The position numbers were made by a program, and so were the translations under genes. From NCBI GenBank assembly GCA_024734555.1, contig JANPWX010000219.1, positions 934,154 through 998,153 of the forward strand: DNA of 64,000 nucleotides, written 5' to 3'. The number at the start of each line of letters is the position of its first letter. The first letter of the stretch is position 1. The notes beneath the pieces were generated by a model that worked only from the letters and a program-made list of their open reading frames with translations, ran no database searches and was not told where the DNA came from. This DNA is from Trochalopteron elliotii. Its lineage: Eukaryota > Chordata > Aves > Passeriformes > Leiothrichidae. Below are positions 35,901 to 50,596 of the stretch, one piece after another.

Positions 35901-38900
35901 CAGCAGCCTCCTTGTGTGAAGTGCTGCCTTTTCTCCAACAGATCCAGAACTGGGCCCAGCTGACAGAAACCAGAAACACGTGGGGAACCACAGCGTGGCC
36001 AGCGAGGCTCTGTGGTTTGCTGGCTGTGCCACAAGGATGCTGCAGGACAGCCACACTCCCAGCCCCAACAGACAAAGCTCAGGTTCACTGTGCTGACCAG
36101 ACTGTGCCAGCCAAGACAACCTAAAATTACAGTTTCTAGAAAGTAGGGCAGCTACAGACTGTCCAAACCTTTTGGCCTGGCTCCCTACACGGCCTCTGGC
36201 CTCTCAAAGAAACACAGTCAGAACATTTTATGGAAATAAATCAACAATTACAGTTTCTTTTGACCAATATGGCTTGGAAACCTAAGCATTAGGAATAAAT
36301 GACATTTTGCCATCCTGAGCTAGAAGAGCAACATCCTTTGATCCTTTAAGTAAGGACTGCTTCCCTCAGCAAGGATATTCTGCTCCTAAGCTGGACAGGC
36401 AAGTCTAGCTGAGCAGAAGGGGTAATCCAGTTTTCTTGTGACAACAATCTCATTTCCTTAGTTTCCAAAGCCACATGTGAATATTTTATAACTCGTGCTA
36501 TATCGTGATGATACCATGATATAGATTTCAAGCTTTCATTGCACTTGAAGAAATATCTTTACAATATTAATGGAAATTCCATCAGTAAACAGCCTCCTAT
36601 TAATGTAGTTTTCTGACAAAGTTGTGAAGAAAATCCCTACCCAAGTTAAAGCAGTGCACATTGGAGCCAAGATTAAAAACCACACTTGAGTCACACCAGT
36701 CTGACCACTTGCCTCTTCTCACTCCATCTTCCAGAACTACACATTTGCCTAAATCCAGGAGCAATGAAACAAGGGACAGCATGAAGCACTGGATTTTTTA
36801 GCTTTCACTAAAATATTTGGGTTCATCCTCTAAATAAAATCATCTACTTCAAGACCTTGAAAATTAACTTCTAAAGTCTTAAACTTTTTGTAGTTTTTGA
36901 CAACAATTCATATCCCTCTCCAACTGCAAGGCAGAATATTGGCTTTGAGGGAGGAGGGTGTTGGTTCACCAGACAAAGAAAGAAAAATGGTTTACTGTCA
37001 TATCATTTCTACTCTGGCATTTAAATATTAACTTAAAATTAAATTGAAAATACACAAAATCAGGTTGAGGCTGCATCCAGCCTCGTTAAAACCACATTAT
37101 GTTAGTTTACCTAACTGCAAATGCAAATATTTTTTCACCATAAATCCTATGCATAAAACCATGCAATAAACGTATCCATGAGCATCTAGATAAAGGCATT
37201 TATAAGGGGCTCATATAATCAACTATACAGTAAAACCTAGAGCACAACTGAGCTCCAAGACAATTAATACTGCCAGGAAAAGCTCTTACTAACTTTCCTA
37301 AGGCCAGGACACACAACCTTTCTGAAATGCAGGTCTCCAAATTCTTTGTAAAGCTGGTAAGGCTACGGCAAGCAGACAAGAATTTAAAACTCTCTTTTAA
37401 GGAGTTTAGAGCCAACAGAGCTCCTGGCATTTTAGTACCATTGCAGGCTCTTGAAACACTGCAGGCATTTAGAAGCACCAGCAAATTAATATGCTGCACC
37501 AACTCATTTGGTGAACAATCTCATTCAGATCTTAAGCTGCTTGTCTGGGGTTCTGAATGTGTGAGCTGAAAAAACCTGAGGCACCGCAGATATTTCCTGA
37601 AAGGGTGCTACAGTTTGTCAAGTGTAAAGCTGCTTGCTGTACTTTGGACTGGTTACTGGGACAGCAATAAAAAGCATTCTTGTGTCTTGAGGGCAAACAA
37701 AACCAAGACCACCACACCACATACATCATGATGTGCTTTAGTTCAAAGGACTAACACAAACCATGGTTAAATGTTATTAAAATCTTCATCATGGAGATCT
37801 GCTGGTAAAGTTTGGGTCAGTGTGACAGCACAGTGTGTGTTACAAGAGTATTTCTTAATTAATTGGTTTAGTAGGACTCTGTAATAGCAAAGTATGCTGC
37901 TCACAGAGCACATGGGGTGGAAGTTTGTGACTAAAACTATAGATATGTCATCCTGATTCCCACTCTTCTTACATTCCTGGAAGATCAAGTGGAAGGCTAC
38001 CAGAACACCACCAACAAATAAACACAGGGAATGCTTACATTACAACCTGCTCCTTGTGTTTTCCTATCACAGCAATAACAAACCATGAAGCATCAAAAGA
38101 AGATGGCAAGCACAGAGCTGCTCTTTTCTGTCACTATTGTGGGAGGAAGTCTAACAAATGCTTGTCATTTCCAGAAAGTAATGGATTCCCCAACTCTGGC
38201 ATAAACAATGCCCACAAATTGCACACAAATCTGTCACAAATTCACTTCTTCACAAGAAGAATGATTCTCCATTTAACATGAGGAGCTGATAACACAGCAC
38301 TAACATCAACCACAGATGACAGTGCTGCAAACAGCACAGCAGTGTTGACATCTTGCAAGAGAACAGTAAATTTAGGTCAGCTCATTGCTGTGCTGTTCAA
38401 CAGAGGAACATGAAACAACGTGATGTGGAGAATAAGATGCTGGTCACTTGGGCTCACTGTTTCCTGCAGCAAGAGAAAAACTGCAGCCCACTTTCAGAGC
38501 AACTTCTGCAAACTTTCTGCAACTGGACAAGCCTGCAAGGTGGAGACTGGGTCATTCCATTCAGGAAACAATCACCCTTTCTGGTAACATCCACAGGATT
38601 CACAGTGCAATAGCCTCCAAAGACAGATGAAGCTGCTTCCTACATTAATTTTGCACAGGGCCATGTAGGGCACCTCACAATCACATCTTTAAGGAGTAAT
38701 TCATTCCTCAAATGAAAAGCAAACACACACATTCCATCCTCCCTTTATCAGGGATGTGTGAATATCGCCCACACACAGCTTCAGAAGTCTAGATTGGGAG
38801 GGTTTTAAACAGATGCCATTAAATATTGATGCTGTATTTCATTTTTCTGCATGACTATTTACTTGAAGAGAATTAATTAGTACATTGAAAAAACTCTTTA

Positions 38901-41900
38901 AAATGTGGCTGTCAGACATACACACTTTTTATAACATCCAGGGAACACTGCAGTACCTAAAATAAATTGTACTATCAGCTGCTATATTGCTTTTCAATAT
39001 CAGAAGATACAATAAAATAGATACCCTCTATTTGACTTTCAGGTTTGTCCCAGACTACAGCAACTATTCAGTAGTTCTGAACTGCACAACATAGAAGAAC
39101 TTTCATAACAAATGTGAGCACAAGAGAAATGGCCATATTTTACCCCAGACCAGAAGAGTCATGCGATGGGAGAGGCTGAGGATTTCCACATCCTTGTGTG
39201 TCTTGTGCTCCATCCTTCCAATCTTTCTTGTCTTTAATTCATGTCATATAATTTGCAAGACTGGGACCATCAGTGCCTGGATTGTACAGTGCCTACCCAG
39301 CACAAGGGGATGGAATCTTCAGCAAAAAATGCTGCCAACACACCCAAGTTCATGAAACAAATAAATATTTAAACGGAAAAAAACCCCCAAAAAACAAGGG
39401 ACTTCTGGAACAGTACAGTACTTTAAACACTGCAGTTACTAAATAAAAGCAGAAATCCAAGCATTACAAGGACTGACATCCTAAAAATGATACTGAGGCT
39501 TTCCTCAAAAATCTTGCTAGATGGACTTCCAAATAATTTATTACTGAAATGAGATAGTATTAGCCACTTACTCAAAAGTGGAAGATATTAAAGGGCAAGT
39601 TCTTATTCTTGTGGAAGAGACACCTAGCTTTGGATATTACAATTTATCGGAGCAAATGAAAACTCATCACCTCAAGACACTATTTAAATTTTCAAATATC
39701 TGTTTTATTACGTTGTCAAGTTGCCATCAGCAAGTCTCTCTCCAGTGCTCTGGGTCTCCAAAAAGAAGAAGTTCTTTACTGTTCCTATGACACTTGGTAT
39801 ATTCAGCTGCCATACAGGACCCTTGCTAAATGTGACACTTCTGACATGGTGTTCAAGTCTGTGAGAGGTTATCACACTGCACTTTAGGAAACATCTTTGG
39901 AAACAAATGTTGCAAATTCTAAAGTACACCGTGATAAGATAAATCTTACGAGTAATGCAAGAAAGGCAAAACAAACTGGTTTGGAGAATAAATAATCTAC
40001 TCATGGGAAGTAAGATGGATGGGGGGGGGACATGGGAAAATAATTGGATATTAAAAAAAGGAACCTGCCCTGCTGCAGAACATTAGAAAAGTAAATGTTC
40101 TCTTTAGCAGAGGTCAAAACCAAGGTGTAAGGCATCTGCACAACAATATGTCAGCCTTCCTCCTCTTCCTCATATCTACACTTTGCTTACTTCAGATTTC
40201 ATCCATTATAAGGCTGCAGCTCTGCCTGTTGGATTAAAGAGCTCTCAAACATCAGAAATGCTTTTGTTTGAAGAACAAACAGGAACCTCCTGTCCACCCT
40301 TTGACTTCAATGGGTCTGAGCTACTGATCTTCACACAGCAACTGGAGCTTCTGGGCTCAGCTCCCTGAATGTCCCATGACTCCCCAACTATTTTATAACA
40401 CAGGGATAGACCAGTTGCTTGATGAGCAGTTGAATCATCTAAAAAATATGAAAGAGGATATTGACTTGAATCTATGAGATGTTTTATCTGCCAAGCAGGG
40501 AAAGCAAGTTTGGCCTCTGAACCAGACTGATTCAGAGAGGAAGAGGAAAACAAATGTGTGTTTACCTACCTACAAGGAAGGCAGGGAAAGAAAGAAAACT
40601 TCTCAAAAATTGACAAGAGCATCCCCTCCCACAGTAAGGACAATGAGGTCACTCAGTGCTCTACAGTTGTTCCAATGACAATACCTTCCACTTAAAATAG
40701 TTTTTGGAAGCTACAACTCTGGTCCAAAGGCTGAGTCAAAACTGTTCCCAGCCAAAGAAGGGAAAAAAAAAGGGTTTGTTTTTCACAAATACTGAAGTTC
40801 AAATCCATCTCTCCAAATTTTTGGCTACTAATTTATAGCCCAAACTGGTGGGCCAAGAACCACTAGGAGCAGTGAAGTTTATGTTATAGGAGAAGACTTG
40901 AGCCTCTGGCTTCAAAGATGCTCTGCTCAAAATGACAACACCTGCCAGTTTCCATCAGGAACATTCAGAGTTCACAGACCTAACAAAGAGCCACCCTAAA
41001 ACATTCCAGCTCTCATGAAGTCCTCGGGCCTTATGGATGTACTTGTAAAGGATTCCAGCATTCTGGGAAAATAAAATTACTGCTTACCTGGCTTGGTCTG
41101 CAGAATGAGATGGACCAAGACCAAAGTGACTGAGAACTAAGAGCAAGGCAGAACAGCTGTCATGTGGGCTCCTCACTTTTATTTTTTTGAGTACTTTTGT
41201 ACATGAATGACATCCATACTAATCAGTAAGCACATCTAACAAGGCTACTGACTTTGTAGTTAGTTCTTGCTTCTGAGCACTTACTATACAGACTAAATCT
41301 CAGTGATCATGTTTCATTCCTCCTCCAAGCTAAAGTAAAATTCCAAATCAAGATGAATGCAACCATGACATTTTTATCCTTATGAAATTCACACAGATTG
41401 TGGACTCTGAAAATGCACACAAGCAAACACAATCTTAATGTTTTGTAAAATAAAGACGTAACACAACATGCATAAGATCCCACATTTCCTCTGTAGTGAT
41501 TGTTGTTAAAAAAAATGCTGCATTTCCTGGCTTTAAGATGCTTAATTCTACTAATTTGGTATTTGAGACCATACCTATTTTTAGATCAGCTATGAAACAC
41601 ATACACAAAGGAGAGAAAACCAGTTCTAAATGCAGTGCCATGAATAGAACTGTATAGTTCATGCATCTTTTCTTTCCTAAGAGAATCGGAGCATTAAGCA
41701 TTGCACCACACAAAGGAAGTGTATTATGGTCCCCTTTTTAAGGGTGGTTTGTGCCCGTGGCTTTTTTCTGTTACTTTTGGGTTCGTCTTCTGATTATTTT
41801 CAAAATTCTCCTATCCACAAAAGCCTCTTGAAGTGCATTAGGGCTTACACACTAGTCCCAGACTGTTTAATTTAGCCCTAATACCTTGAGGAAGCTTCAG

Positions 41901-44900
41901 GATGGATTGTTGCTGTTGCGATTAAAGAATCAATCCCACCCCCCGCCAGGAAGGTTGGATGGATGCCTTGCCCCCAGAGGGGAATCAACACTGCTCCACT
42001 GACCAGCAACTCCCAAACACCATGTGTGTGCATCTATCACAAATAAAAACCCCAAACACCTCATTCTTATATTCTAACTGTAAAAAGGAGGTCTGAATTT
42101 CCATTATTTTGACATTTTTCAGTTGTTCAACTCGCCTAGTATGGATTCTGGCTTTTGATTCCTCTGTCACTATTCCACTTCTTTTTGTTCCCAGAGATTA
42201 ACCCACAGGCAAACCATAGAAGACTACACCAAGCTAACAGCAGATGCAAATCAATACAAATGTCTATAATTGTGTGCATGAAACCCATAAATATTATGTA
42301 AAATGTCTTCTGACCTCTCTGTGAATGGAGCACACCATTCTGTCCTGCTGTTCCCAACCATCAAGAACTTCAACTCAACTGCTAACAGCCAAGTGAAATA
42401 TTTATATTTGTATTGTTTAGCTCAGCAAAGGTTTTTGTTAGTGGAACAATTCAACACACTCCATCAACCATTAAATGTTGGCACTGTGATACCTTTCTGT
42501 TCAAGACTAAGTATTTTCCAAGAGTGACAACTATGCAGAGACCCAGCCTCCAACGATGCCTAAATTAGATGCATGTGTTTCACAACAGAACATTTTCCTC
42601 ACAAAAAACTGTCGTTTTCCAACAATTACAGCTTTCCTATTTCAAGATCGTTTTGTGTCAATCATAGTGAACATCTGGAAAAGGAGCTTTCAGCAATTTT
42701 CCACAGAATACAGGTAGAACGATGACGCAGACAAGAATCAGAATAGGAACCACAATGCAAAAATAAAACCAGCCCACAGTTATCTGGAGGAGGAGGCAGT
42801 AGGGAGATGTTCACACATGCCAGGAATGGATGCAAGCTCCTACCCCCTTCTGGGCTGGTCTCCTGGATTACTCCAATGTATCTCAGGAGGACACATGCAG
42901 CCACACAGCCAGAGACACTTGATTTTGTCTTTAAATAGAGCTGGAACCTATCTAGCCCCCCACTCCAAAAATAAGGCTGTAAATGCCCAGGGCACTGATT
43001 TAAACAGGCACCAAGTCACACATGTCATGTGAGATGCACTCTCACTAACTTAAGGGTCGGCTGGTGCAATTTTGGGTTTCAGGTGAAGCATGCAAACATA
43101 ATCTGTGATGGGTGCCTTGATCCTGGTGGTCAGGCTGGCAGTACTTTGGGAGGATGGAGCCTCAGATCAGCTGATGATGGTGTCTCTGAGCAAAGCAGCA
43201 AAGGAATCCCTAACCAGTATTTCCATCACTGAAACATTTGCTCAGGAGTTGTTTTGCACACCAAAAACTGAAGTAAAGCTGTGCAGTTTTTCAGCTTTTG
43301 CATGTTAACTTACAAACACATGCCAAAAGCATCCTGTGCAAAACCCAGATGTTTCACAGCTCCAAAGACTTGTAAGGAAACAAAGGCTCTTGACCAGCAC
43401 ACAGAACCCTTTCCTCTCACCCTTTATTTTTAGGCTTTCCCAGGGACTACATATGAGCAAAAGGATCTCAGACTGTTATACTTGGATGGGCAAAAAAATA
43501 TTTATGTAGTGCTCCATCACAGCCCTCCCTGTTCATCCACTGCCAGTCTTTCTATTACTACAGCAAAACCTGAGTTACTCTTAATGAATGCCACTCCTGT
43601 AAGACCCACATTTGACAGACCAACAGCCCTCAAGAGAGCAAGAAATATTTCTCTTCCCCATTTAACTTTTGTTTGAGAAAACACACTTCCATTCACTCCC
43701 TGCTCCATGCCAATAATTTTTTTCTTTCTGTAAATACAAGATAAAAGTGCTAAAGCATTTCTCTCTGCCTAAGAGAGTATAATGCAAAGTGAAAAATATT
43801 ATCTAAACACATTTTGAACTTATTTGCTAAAAAATTCCTTCAGGCTTTCTGGACAGATTGAATGAATGAAAAACAGCAGCGAACACAATTCTGGATAAAG
43901 CTTTTATTTGGGGATGTTGTCAAATATTCTTCCACAGTGGGTAAAGATGCAAAGTGCAGCCACAGAAATCAATGTATATACATTCCAACCAGTATGTCAG
44001 CTCCACTTAAACATGACATGGAAAAAGCCACATAAAAAAGCAATACTACAAAGCCAAGAGAGGACTGCTGGGTCTCTGCACTACTTTTCATCTGATCTTC
44101 ATCCTTTGCTCCATGCTTATTCCTTCCCCTTGTGCACCCACTATACTTTCTCCTGATCCCATCAAACTCTTGACTTGCCATTCCTAATGCACTAATCCCA
44201 TTGCACATCCAGTCTGACAGCAAGTCACAATCCCACCCCTCCTGCCCAGAGCCCAGCCCTGCTCTCTCTATGTGCTTTTATCCAAGCTGTTTCCTTGTTA
44301 CTGACCGGTTCCTTGTTTTCTTTGTTTAAATTAATTTTCTCCTCCTGAGCTCACTGAGCTCATTTCTGCTGTTTCCTTCACCCTGCTAGTCCTCCTTTAC
44401 TCACTGTCAGAACTGCCAATTTAAATTATCTCTCCTCAAATGACCCTCTCCATCGTTCTTGGCACTTCCATCACAGGAACAGCTCCTAGACAAGCAGACC
44501 CAACTGTCTGTAACTAGATCCTGGGATGATCTCTAGTCCTCCTTCTCTACATTCAGTCTCTTGAATGAGGTGGCTTCCTCTCTGACCACACACCTCACTC
44601 ACCCTCAGGTGAGTGTAACAAGAACCAGTCCAGGAAAACAGAAGAACCAGTTTGCTGCTGTTAACAGAGAATAAAAGTGGTCAGAGGGATCTTTACCTTG
44701 ACTTGGTGCAGTCATGTTTCCCATCCCCCTCTCCCCCTGCCCACTGACCCACACTGCCCTTCCAGAACACAGCCCAGATCCCACTCACCCAGAACTGTCC
44801 TCCAGCCAGCTTCTCCCTCTGTGCCACTGGGTGCCAACAACTGAGCCTGAGAGGAGCAGAGGAGGCTGCCCAGCTCCACCTTGGCCTTGAGCAGCCATGG

Positions 44901-46911
44901 CATGGGAAGTCTGGCTGCTCTCCCTGGACCAGACTGAGCCATCTTCAATTATTCTGTGGGTGAGCTCATCTTGCCCCATGAAAATCCCTCCAAGGCCAAA
45001 ACGTAGCCAGCACCCAGGAAGGTTTGGTCAATAACATCTTCACTGAGAACAGGCAAAGTGGTAGTTTTCCAAGGACTTACAGGTTTGCCTAATTGAGGAA
45101 TATTTTCCCAACAACAGCAGCAGGCATATCCCTGTTCAACAGCTTCTGTCTGCCAAATTTCAAAACCTGGCTGCAATGAATGAGAGTGCTACAGCTTTCC
45201 AAAACCAAAGAGGCACCGTGTACAGCATGTGCAATACACTGGCCCTGGTAACAACCCAATGATCCTGACTGCCTGAAACACAAAAAGCAAGAGGCAGGCA
45301 CAGAAAGAGGAAAACTACAGCCTAAGCACCCCACCACGGAAAAGAATTTAAGCAGCAGAAAATAGATTATTTGAACAAAAAATGTTAAATACATTCTCAA
45401 TAAGAAGTGCTGCCAACTTCATCTAGAGTAGTCTGAGACAGAGAAAGTGTCCAAGGCACCAAATAAGCAATTTCTTGGTGTTAATTGGAGCAAAATCTCC
45501 AGGAGTGCAGCTAGGAATAAGGAATATGCTCAGAATCCTTGCAAGATGATCCTCCTCCTGTCACACAGGTAGCTCTCCTTTATCTGCACATCCACAGACT
45601 CAGAGCAATGAAATTAAATTTTTCAACTATAAAATGAATAATTTATGAGAGATATTGTACCTGCTATTCCCAGAGGAGTAAATCTGAACAGCACAAACTA
45701 CCCTTCCCCTTCAGGGAATGAATGGCAACACTTACACCAGCCCCACTGCTAGGGCAGAACTCAAGGCTCTGCTTTATAAAAACACTTAAGGACCAAATAG
45801 AAGCACTTGAAAAACACTGCAAGAGATGGCCAAGTGACACATTTAATGGAAGAAGTTTCTATTACTTCAGCTACAACAAGAAGGAGAATCCACTCTGGGA
45901 TTTCCTCAGGATTAAGGACTATTTGGGTGACTTGGTAGTTTGCTGGGGACCATCCTTCTAAACCAGACATTAATTCCCAAATGACCCTTTTCAAGATTTA
46001 TTGCTTTACAGGGTTTCTGAGGGCATCTGGGAGATTGCTGTTGTTCTTTTGATTGCTTTGCCAATTAGGCTGACTCTTCCTCAAACAAATTAAGGACAAC
46101 ATTGCAGCAGAACTGCTTCTTTACATGGTTTACAACATGATCTGCTTCAGTGATCAGCAATGAACACCAGGTAAATAATATTTCATTCGTGAACGTTATT
46201 TACAGAAAAGTTAAGCTAGAAGACCCTCTACCGTTTTTTTCATTTTTCCATGTAAAAATAAACATTTTAATTAATTATACCAACAAACCATTGTTAATAA
46301 ACTAAGCCAAAATCTTGACCAGATTAATAAGGTTGTCTCCAGACAACACAGAAACAGAGTGATCGTGTTAAATCCCAAAGGGATCCAAACCACCCCACCA
46401 CACCTGCTTGAGAAGAAAGACTAAAAGCATCATATCCTGTACATACATACAATATATATATACACTACTTTTTCAATGTTTTGTATTTTAGAGCCACAGC
46501 CACTTGTTGAAAAGAATGGCAAAGACTGCAATATGCCACGAGACAACAGTGTTTTACCAATTTAACCAGTTTATTGTTTTCAGAAGAAAAATAAATAGAA
46601 AAGCAGATTTTCTAGGGGTAAAAGGAAGAAGGGAAGTTTCATCTGAGGCGTACAATTATACTGAAGGGGGAAGTTATTTTAAAATATTTACATGAACACT
46701 AAGGAAACTCAACAAACCATTGGATTTTGACAGCTGGACTGGATTCAACGTACAACCGATCTCAGCAGCAGTATTTCAAACAGGATGAAAGTGAATTTCC
46801 AAAAATTCATTAGCAGGTTACCTGTCCAGCAATCAAAGGCAATAATGCAAAGCAGGTTATTAAGCAACAGTGTCACGGTGCAACAGTGGCTCCTACTCTT
46901 TATGTGGAATT

Positions 46912-46981
46912 CAGCTTTTGAAATTCTGCTTTAAAAGAGTGTTTTACAGCTTTTGAAATTCTGCCGTAAAAGACTGTTTCA
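46912..46981. repeat. 35-base tandem duplication (two diverged copies)
   Basis: CAGCTTTTGAAATTCTG begins each copy, at 46912 and at 46947, giving period 35. The copies differ at a few positions (for example CTTTAAAAGAG against CCGTAAAAGAC), so the duplication is not very recent. It is in FNBP1 intron 1. Confidence 0.85.
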
Positions 46982-49900
46982 CAACATGAGTAACACTAAT
47001 GAGCTGCAAAGAGTCCAGAAAAACATCGGCTCGTGTTTGACTGCCTTCCCCATATGGTTCAAGGAAGCGGGGGATCTTGAGCAGCCACAATAAGGCTGGA
47101 AGGGAAAACACTGAATTCTGCAAGTCTTGACTCACGCTGAAGGACCGTAAATCCCCCGTTCTTTAATGAATAGGTAGGAAATACGAGAATAGGTCTTTTG
47201 ATGATATTATAGAAATCATCTTTCTTAAAGCAAATCAGAATTGTAAACGAAATTACTCAGACATTCAAACATTAAATTTCCAGCAACTCTTCAGGTACCA
47301 AAAGAGAATCTTTTTACTCCTAGTGGCTGCAGATACCAAGGGGTGCAGCAGGGACCTCTCACATAACCCCAATTCTCCTCTCAACCACCTCCTGCGAGCA
47401 GCAGGGCAGCCCCCACACAACACACCATCCTAAAGCTTAAAAATTTCTCTTTAAGCTCTCGGAGAGGACTCTGAAGGCTCTAACTTCACAATGCACGTGC
47501 ACAGAGGCTGCAGCAGCCCCCAATCCCACCCTGAGCTGGGCATGCACAGGAAAGTGTGAGCTGCAGAGAGCAGATACTCTGTAATGACTCAGCTTCTATA
47601 AACTATTTCTCACTCGCTAATCTGCATGCACAGGCTGACCACTTAAAACACCCACTGAGAAGTGAAGGGATATTAATGTCAGACAATTTTGCCACCTCAA
47701 AACTGTCGAAATAACTATGCAGAATACTAAACTTAGACTACTTAATGAACAAAAAGTGTGTTTTACTTTGAAGTGCCCATCTCCAGCACTCTGTGTACAA
47801 CTTTTAATAAGAGCTTTAGAATAACCAAGCAAAAATTATAAATATGATGCATTCATTACTGACCTCAGCCTTTCACTGTATTTGCACTTAGGGTGCTTTT
47901 ATAGTATATTTCTGTGGGTGAAATTCCAGACTCCTTGAAATATACAAAAGTTTTAACATGTTACTAAACAGGAACCAAGTTTCTATGAAACAGACACATA
48001 CAAAAAAGAATCAGGGATACCCAGTTCTGCCTCTGGGAGTTGCCCAAATGGCATTAAGTAAGTTTCACACCAAATTTAGAATAAAATGCACGTTTCAGAA
48101 GAACATTTGCCATCACCACAGGAGAAGATTGTCTAAGCTGCCAACAATTCACCCGCCCACCTGTGAAGGTTAGGCCCATAATGGAAACTCTCAGCTCATC
48201 AGAGTTAACCCATGACTTATCATGCAAGACTAATTACTTGTGTCCTTTTCCCATCAGACACTATCTCCTTTTCTTTTAAGTCTTGGAAAGCAACACTTAA
48301 CACCCAACCCCAAAGAACTTGGAGAACTGTAGGAGGTGTAAGAATGGGATGGGTGGGGTGACACACAATTTCTATTGTCTGCAATCAGCTACAGTGAATA
48401 CTGCACACAATAAAACTGGATTTGGCTCAAGGATCAATACATCAAACCTAGATCCAGCTCTGCAGATGCTCTTACAAGCAGAAGAAAACAGGATTTTCAT
48501 CTGAGATCACACCTGACTACTGTGCCCATTACGCACACTGTGAAATGCCACCAAGGTCAAAATCACCCAGGTACTCCAGATGGTTTCCAAATGTGAGTCA
48601 CCACCACATGCAACACCCAGACATTGCAAATACTATTGAAGAACAATGCTGCATTCAAGCAAATTGCAGAAATGCAAGATTACAGCTGTTTAAACACAAA
48701 TTCTGCTGATGAAATAGAGACACGAGTCCTGAAAGAGGAAACGATTTAGCAGTTACAAATAGCAAGGGGGCCTTCAAGTTCTCAGAGTTGCACCTATGTG
48801 GAATGAACTTTAAAAGGCAAAAAAAAAAAACAAACCCATATCCACAAACCACGTGTTTTCATAGTGAAGCATGCTGGAACACCCGTAAACAAAAGGTGTG
48901 GTCCCCAAAGTATTGCTTCCGTCAGGAGTTGGCCAACAGAGCCCCTCGCATCCGGGCAGCAAATTAAGACCCGAGCAAATACTGAACATCCACCTTCTCC
49001 CAGGCTAAAAGGACACTGACAGCTGTTAGCAGCCACCCAGCTTTCACAAAGGTCAAGGAACTACTTGATTAAATCACCTCTCTCCCCACGTCTTTTTTAA
49101 AAAAAATTTTACACTGAACGTGTAAAAAACCCCAAAGTGCCTGTGCCTCTGAAACATTCATAACAAAAAGAGAAAACTTGCCACGTTCAATCACTCGGCC
49201 AGCTGCACCTGACGTGCTGTGACTGTTCTGAAAAGGCAGAATTTTTCCTGGACCACCTAACCACATATTTACACATAACTCCCCCAAACTACATCCTGTA
49301 CCAAACGTCAAATCAAGAAAGTTCATTCCATTCAATATACCAGCCATGCAGCCACAGTCTTTTCTACTCTGAAGACAAGCACTGAAGTGTTAGGGTTGGT
49401 TTCAGCCCAGTTTGCAATGTAATCCCACTTGTTTCAAGGGCGTCATACCACACAAAAGGACACTGGTGGGAAGTGTGTCACACACTTGTGATTTTACCCA
49501 CTAAAGTACCCTTCAGAAGAGCTGTGGGTGCCATGCTCCGTGCTCTTTCCCATTAGCCAAGAAAGGAAAAGGTGAAGGAGATTCAAGAGTGCTTTTACAG
49601 CCCGTTGTCCCCAAAGCATTGGAGGTACAACTGGGGTCTGTGCACCCCTACATAATCTTTACTTATCACTTCCACTTGTTAAGTATTTAGAAAACACTGC
49701 CAGTTTCAAGAATCAGACAAGAAATAAGCATGTACTACACCCTCCTACCTGTCAGCCCTTAATGCACACTTGAACTCGGGTGAAAAACAAAGTTTTGGTG
49801 CTGTGTCTGTGCTTTGTCCTTAACCCCCTGCCTCCTCCTCAGCTCCTGAATGTTTGGAGTGTAACAGGCAGAAAGAATTCTGCAGGGTTTGGGTGGACAG

Positions 49901-50579
49901 AGGCTGCAAGCAGGGTTACATGAGACCTCCAGGGTTTGTTCACCAGATTGCTGGGAGGCCCCAGACGATCTCATTATCCCCAGCATTCCTCCTCATACAG
50001 GATATAAATGCTACATTAGGACATGCAATAATTCTGCTGGTTATGGGTCCATTTACACTCACAGGGAAAGTCTGGAGATGTTACTCCAAGTCCAGAATGA
50101 AGTGAAATATCAGTAGGAACTTTTCAATAGGATTTACAACCCAAAGGCACAGGATGCACTCACATCACAGCACAAGGCTAAAAGCCTGCTTTGGGAATAA
50201 CTCACATGTTGCCAAAGGGATTTTATTCCTTCTAAAGTATGAGGCTTTCTGCAACCAGCCTTTTTCTCCCCCAAGGAACAAACAGAAATTCTACATAACT
50301 CCAAGCACATTAACATTCTATGAGCTCTAAAAAGCAAACTCGATTTTACTCTTTTGCTATATTTAAAGGGGTGAATCATGAACATGCATGCAGTCTGGTA
50401 AATCACAGATACAGGGTGGAAGTCAAGCCTGATCAAACCTTGCTGATTTTTCTAGCAAATTTCTGAACTACAGTTAAAAACATTTGCTTTTGCTTCAACC
50501 TTCAGCCCTTCAAACCGCATATGAGTCACACGTAGAACGGGCATTTGCAGCTTACCACACCTGCTTCTGAAAACTCATT

Positions 50580-50596
50580 AAAAAAAAAAAAAAAAA
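50580..50596. repeat. Poly-A tract
   Basis: A homopolymer of about 16 A in FNBP1 intron 1. No upstream sequence resembling a retrocopied gene was recognised. Confidence 0.8.

Noticed and set aside
36498..36524. Imperfect hairpin (CTATATCGTG and CATGATATAG arms), considered as a microRNA precursor
   Set aside because: The stem is only about 10 base pairs with no extended fold, well short of a precursor hairpin.
43105..43200. TGATGATG followed by CTGA, considered as a C/D box snoRNA
   Set aside because: The boxes are far too close together and no terminal stem or C'/D' pair is visible.
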